This document shows positions 62,255 through 64,000 of a stretch of 64,000 nucleotides of DNA, piece after piece. The position numbers were made by a program, and so were the translations under genes. The stretch spans positions 100,269-164,268 of the forward strand of contig JAEUWI010000009.1 of the NCBI GenBank assembly GCA_016791475.1, read 5' to 3'. Every line of letters begins with the position of its first letter. Within the stretch, counting starts at the first letter, position 1. Under the pieces are notes generated by a model, which was not told the DNA's origin, made no database searches, and saw only the letters and a program-made list of their open reading frames with translations. The stretch is from Candidatus Hydrogenedentota bacterium. Lineage in GTDB: Bacteria; Hydrogenedentota; Hydrogenedentia; Hydrogenedentales; JAEUWI01.

Positions 62255-63427
62255 TTGGACCCGAATGTCACGCCCGCCGCGTCCCCCCCACCTTCCTTGC
62301 CCCCTTCCCGCTGGGTGGCCCCGCTCTACTTCCTGATTCTCCTGCTGGCCCTTGTGTTTTCTCTGGAGATCGGCGCCCGGTTTATTGTGGCCCGCGGAAG
62401 CGACCCCGTGCTGATGCGCGTGGTGGAGGATTACGGTCGTCTGGCCGCCGAGGGCGCCGACTGGATTCGCTTCATTCCCGACGCCGAGCTGAGTTACCGC
62501 CTTCGCCCGGAGTTTACAGTGACCGGGCCGCGCGGCGGCGTGACCCGGCATAACAAGCAGGGCTTTCGCGATGCGGAAGATTTTCCACCCAAATCGGAGC
62601 AGGTGCTGCGGATTGTCTGCCTGGGCGCTTCGACTACCTATGGGGTCAGTGTGGAGGACAATAAGGATACCTACCCCGCTCAGTTGGAGGTGCAGCTTAA
62701 CGGCCCGCTGAAACCGGCGGGCTGGGAGCGGGTGGAGGTATTCAACCTTGGCGTGGGCGGTTACACGTCCCGCGAAATCCTGGGCACATTGAAGCGCACG
62801 CTGCCGGAACTCAAGCCTGACGTGGTGCTGATCCAGAACGCCATCAATGATGTAATCCCCCGCTTCTATCCGAACTATCAAATGGACTACAGCCATTTTC
62901 GCACGGACTTCGCCCCGCTGGACGTGAAGCTCTGGCACCGGATTGCCTATCGCTCCCAGGCCTGGCTGACCTTCGCTTATGGTCTCGACTGGATCCGGCC
63001 CCTGTCCCTGCAGAGCCAGACGCAGAAGCCCATGCCGCCGGTGGACGAGGCCCTGGCGAATCTGGAGTTGAACGCGCCGACCGGCTATGAGGCGAATTTA
63101 AGCGAAATGGTGTCCACCGCTCAGGCGGCGGGGTGCCAGGTGTGGTTGTTGACCCAGGCCTACCTGGACGTCCCGGCCTTTGCCGGACCGAACGAGGAGT
63201 CGCGCCGCCTGGAAGGGGGCTACCGCCGCGGCCTGGCGGAGCACACGCAAATCGTGATAGCTCTTGCGCAAGAGACCGGGGCGGGGCTAATCGAACTGCA
63301 TAAGACGACGCCCCGGGATCAGTTTTTATTTGCCGATCCGATTCATATGACGGCCGCGGGCAACGAGGTGAAGGGCAAGTTGGTGGCGGAGGCCATCGCA
63401 AAGAAACTGCCGCCGGGACCGTCCTGA
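62255..63427 (+). CDS. SGNH/GDSL hydrolase-family membrane-anchored protein
   Basis: The product has 390 residues with TTG at 62255 (AGGA about 8 bases upstream). A single helix near 22-38 (APLYFLILLLALVFSLE) anchors an SGNH hydrolase domain. Block I is LGASTTYG (Ser126), block II is NLGVGGYT, block III is NAINDV and block V is DPIHMTAAGNE (Asp361, His364). All catalytic blocks are present, so it should be an active esterase or acetyltransferase-like hydrolase in the periplasm. Beside an exopolysaccharide operon, modification (deacetylation) of the polymer is a reasonable guess. An ATG at 62230 opens a different frame and is not used. Confidence 0.83.
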   Translation: MDPNVTPAASPPPSLPPSRWVAPLYFLILLLALVFSLEIGARFIVARGSDPVLMRVVEDYGRLAAEGADWIRFIPDAELSYRLRPEFTVTGPRGGVTRHNKQGFRDAEDFPPKSEQVLRIVCLGASTTYGVSVEDNKDTYPAQLEVQLNGPLKPAGWERVEVFNLGVGGYTSREILGTLKRTLPELKPDVVLIQNAINDVIPRFYPNYQMDYSHFRTDFAPLDVKLWHRIAYRSQAWLTFAYGLDWIRPLSLQSQTQKPMPPVDEALANLELNAPTGYEANLSEMVSTAQAAGCQVWLLTQAYLDVPAFAGPNEESRRLEGGYRRGLAEHTQIVIALAQETGAGLIELHKTTPRDQFLFADPIHMTAAGNEVKGKLVAEAIAKKLPPGPS

Positions 63428-63564
63428 ACGCACAGGCCCCCAGATGGCGGGACACAACCGAAGCGTTATCCCATCGACACAACTCGTCGAAGCCTGCCAG
63501 AGGTTCGGGACGGTCCCGAATGGCACTAACCTAAGGTTCTCTGGGTTTGCGCTTTCTAGGGGAT

Positions 63565-63936
63565 TTACTTGTTTCTCGAGCGCTTTGGCACACCTTCGGT
63601 TCTGGCTTCGAGTAATTCCAGCGAGACGTCCCGCAGTTGTTGTAACAATTCTTCGAGCTTTCGGTTCTCGGCAATGGCATGCTGATATGGCTTGAGTTGA
63701 CTCGCGCTCAAGTTTACCGTGACCGTCTTTCCCTCTCGTTTCCACGTCCACTGATTGTAGGGGCCGTACTCCTTTTGCATTCCGGGATTTCGGGGGTCAT
63801 CCCGCACGATGCTGCGCCGCGTTATGGTGCCTTGCAGAACGGGGCCGATTTTTGCGATGCGCTGGAGAATTTTTTCCCTGCGGCGCTCCATCGCATCGGT
63901 CTGTTTGGGGCTCTTTGGGCTCTCTTTTGTCGCCAT
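63565..63936 (-). CDS. DUF6788-like small protein
   Basis: The product has 123 residues, with ATG at 63936 and GGAG 8-11 bases upstream. The pattern is: an N-terminal basic helix (MERRREKILQRIAKIGPVL), a GTITRR strand, a YGPY segment with WTWKREGKTVTVNL, then LKPYQHAIAENRKLEELLQQL. This resembles the DUF6788 family, often found near transposases. The Cys-rich C-x4-C-x-C stretch of many DUF6788 proteins is replaced by DDPRNPGMQKE, so metal binding is lost or differs. No transposase is visible before the window ends. A 24-bp palindrome lies just upstream. Confidence 0.55.
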   Translation of the reverse strand: MATKESPKSPKQTDAMERRREKILQRIAKIGPVLQGTITRRSIVRDDPRNPGMQKEYGPYNQWTWKREGKTVTVNLSASQLKPYQHAIAENRKLEELLQQLRDVSLELLEARTEGVPKRSRNK

Positions 63937-63972
63937 GTGTGTGTCTCCATGCTCAGTATGGCATAGTCTGTA

Positions 63973-63996
63973 ACTACAAGTATTAATACTTGTAGT
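63973..63996. promoter_or_regulatory. 24-bp perfect palindrome (operator candidate)
   Basis: The half-site ACTACAAGTATT and its exact reverse complement meet at 63984/63985. The palindrome is 37 bases upstream of the DUF6788-like start and overlaps the expected -35 region of its promoter (minus strand TTGTAG). Confidence 0.6.
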
Positions 63997-64000
63997 ATAA

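Overview
This window looks like a GC-rich, Gram-negative bacterial chromosome. It carries an exosortase/PEP-CTERM surface system, a Wza/Wzc-type polysaccharide export pair, a dedicated tetrapyrrole operon and several giant secreted beta-helix proteins with long Gly-Glu linkers. That combination suggests an uncultured, environmental lineage such as Hydrogenedentota (NKB19) or a neighbour in the PVC/FCB range. This is an inference from gene content; no rRNA or tRNA marker is present.

Layout. 1-6.2 kb: a truncated glycerophosphodiesterase, a degenerate trypsin-fold protein, an RluD-type pseudouridine synthase, an orphan CdiI-like immunity protein and an ABC exporter pair, with 9-bp tandem repeats between genes. 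6.2-8.6 kb: a two-gene islet (ImmA/IrrE regulator and DUF4411 PIN-like toxin) bracketed by two copies of the 3' end of hemB. 8.6-13.5 kb: a minus-strand operon ccsA/hemX-like, hemA, hemC-hemD fusion and hemB, running from glutamyl-tRNA towards uroporphyrinogen III. 13.7-19.4 kb: a penicillin-acylase-like protein lacking its nucleophile, a dienoyl-CoA-reductase-like SDR, a PEP-CTERM protein and a Nudix hydrolase. 20.1-22.1 kb: a RAYT transposase gene inside a six-unit REP/BIME array. 22.1-24.4 kb: an acyl-CoA dehydrogenase and kinase pair matching the two halves of ACAD10/ACAD11. 24.6-44.3 kb: four secreted proteins, three of them giant beta-helix proteins, plus two BI-1 family membrane proteins. 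44.6-46.1 kb: hisS. 46.5-61.2 kb: a PEP-CTERM protein and a long minus-strand exopolysaccharide/exosortase operon. In transcription order this is: sigma-54 activator, Wza, Wzc-like kinase, TPR protein, exosortase, EpsI, TPR lipoprotein, cNMP-binding protein. 61.7-64 kb: a degenerate GGDEF protein, an SGNH hydrolase and a DUF6788-like gene with a palindromic operator candidate.

How the parts fit. Both PEP-CTERM genes, which lie 28 kb apart, are preceded by good -24/-12 (sigma-54) promoter matches. The exosortase operon begins with a GAFTGA-containing sigma-54 activator. Together these read as one regulon: the activator switches on PEP-CTERM substrates that the exosortase processes while polysaccharide is exported. 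The four secreted proteins at 24.6-44.3 kb do not carry PEP-CTERM. They share a different tail: one cysteine 39-40 residues from the C-terminus, then (G/S)DL, a hydrophobic segment and arginines. Three of the four have sigma-70-like promoter matches. The window therefore seems to hold a second surface-anchoring signal that I cannot assign to a named sorting system. This is my best candidate for something undescribed.
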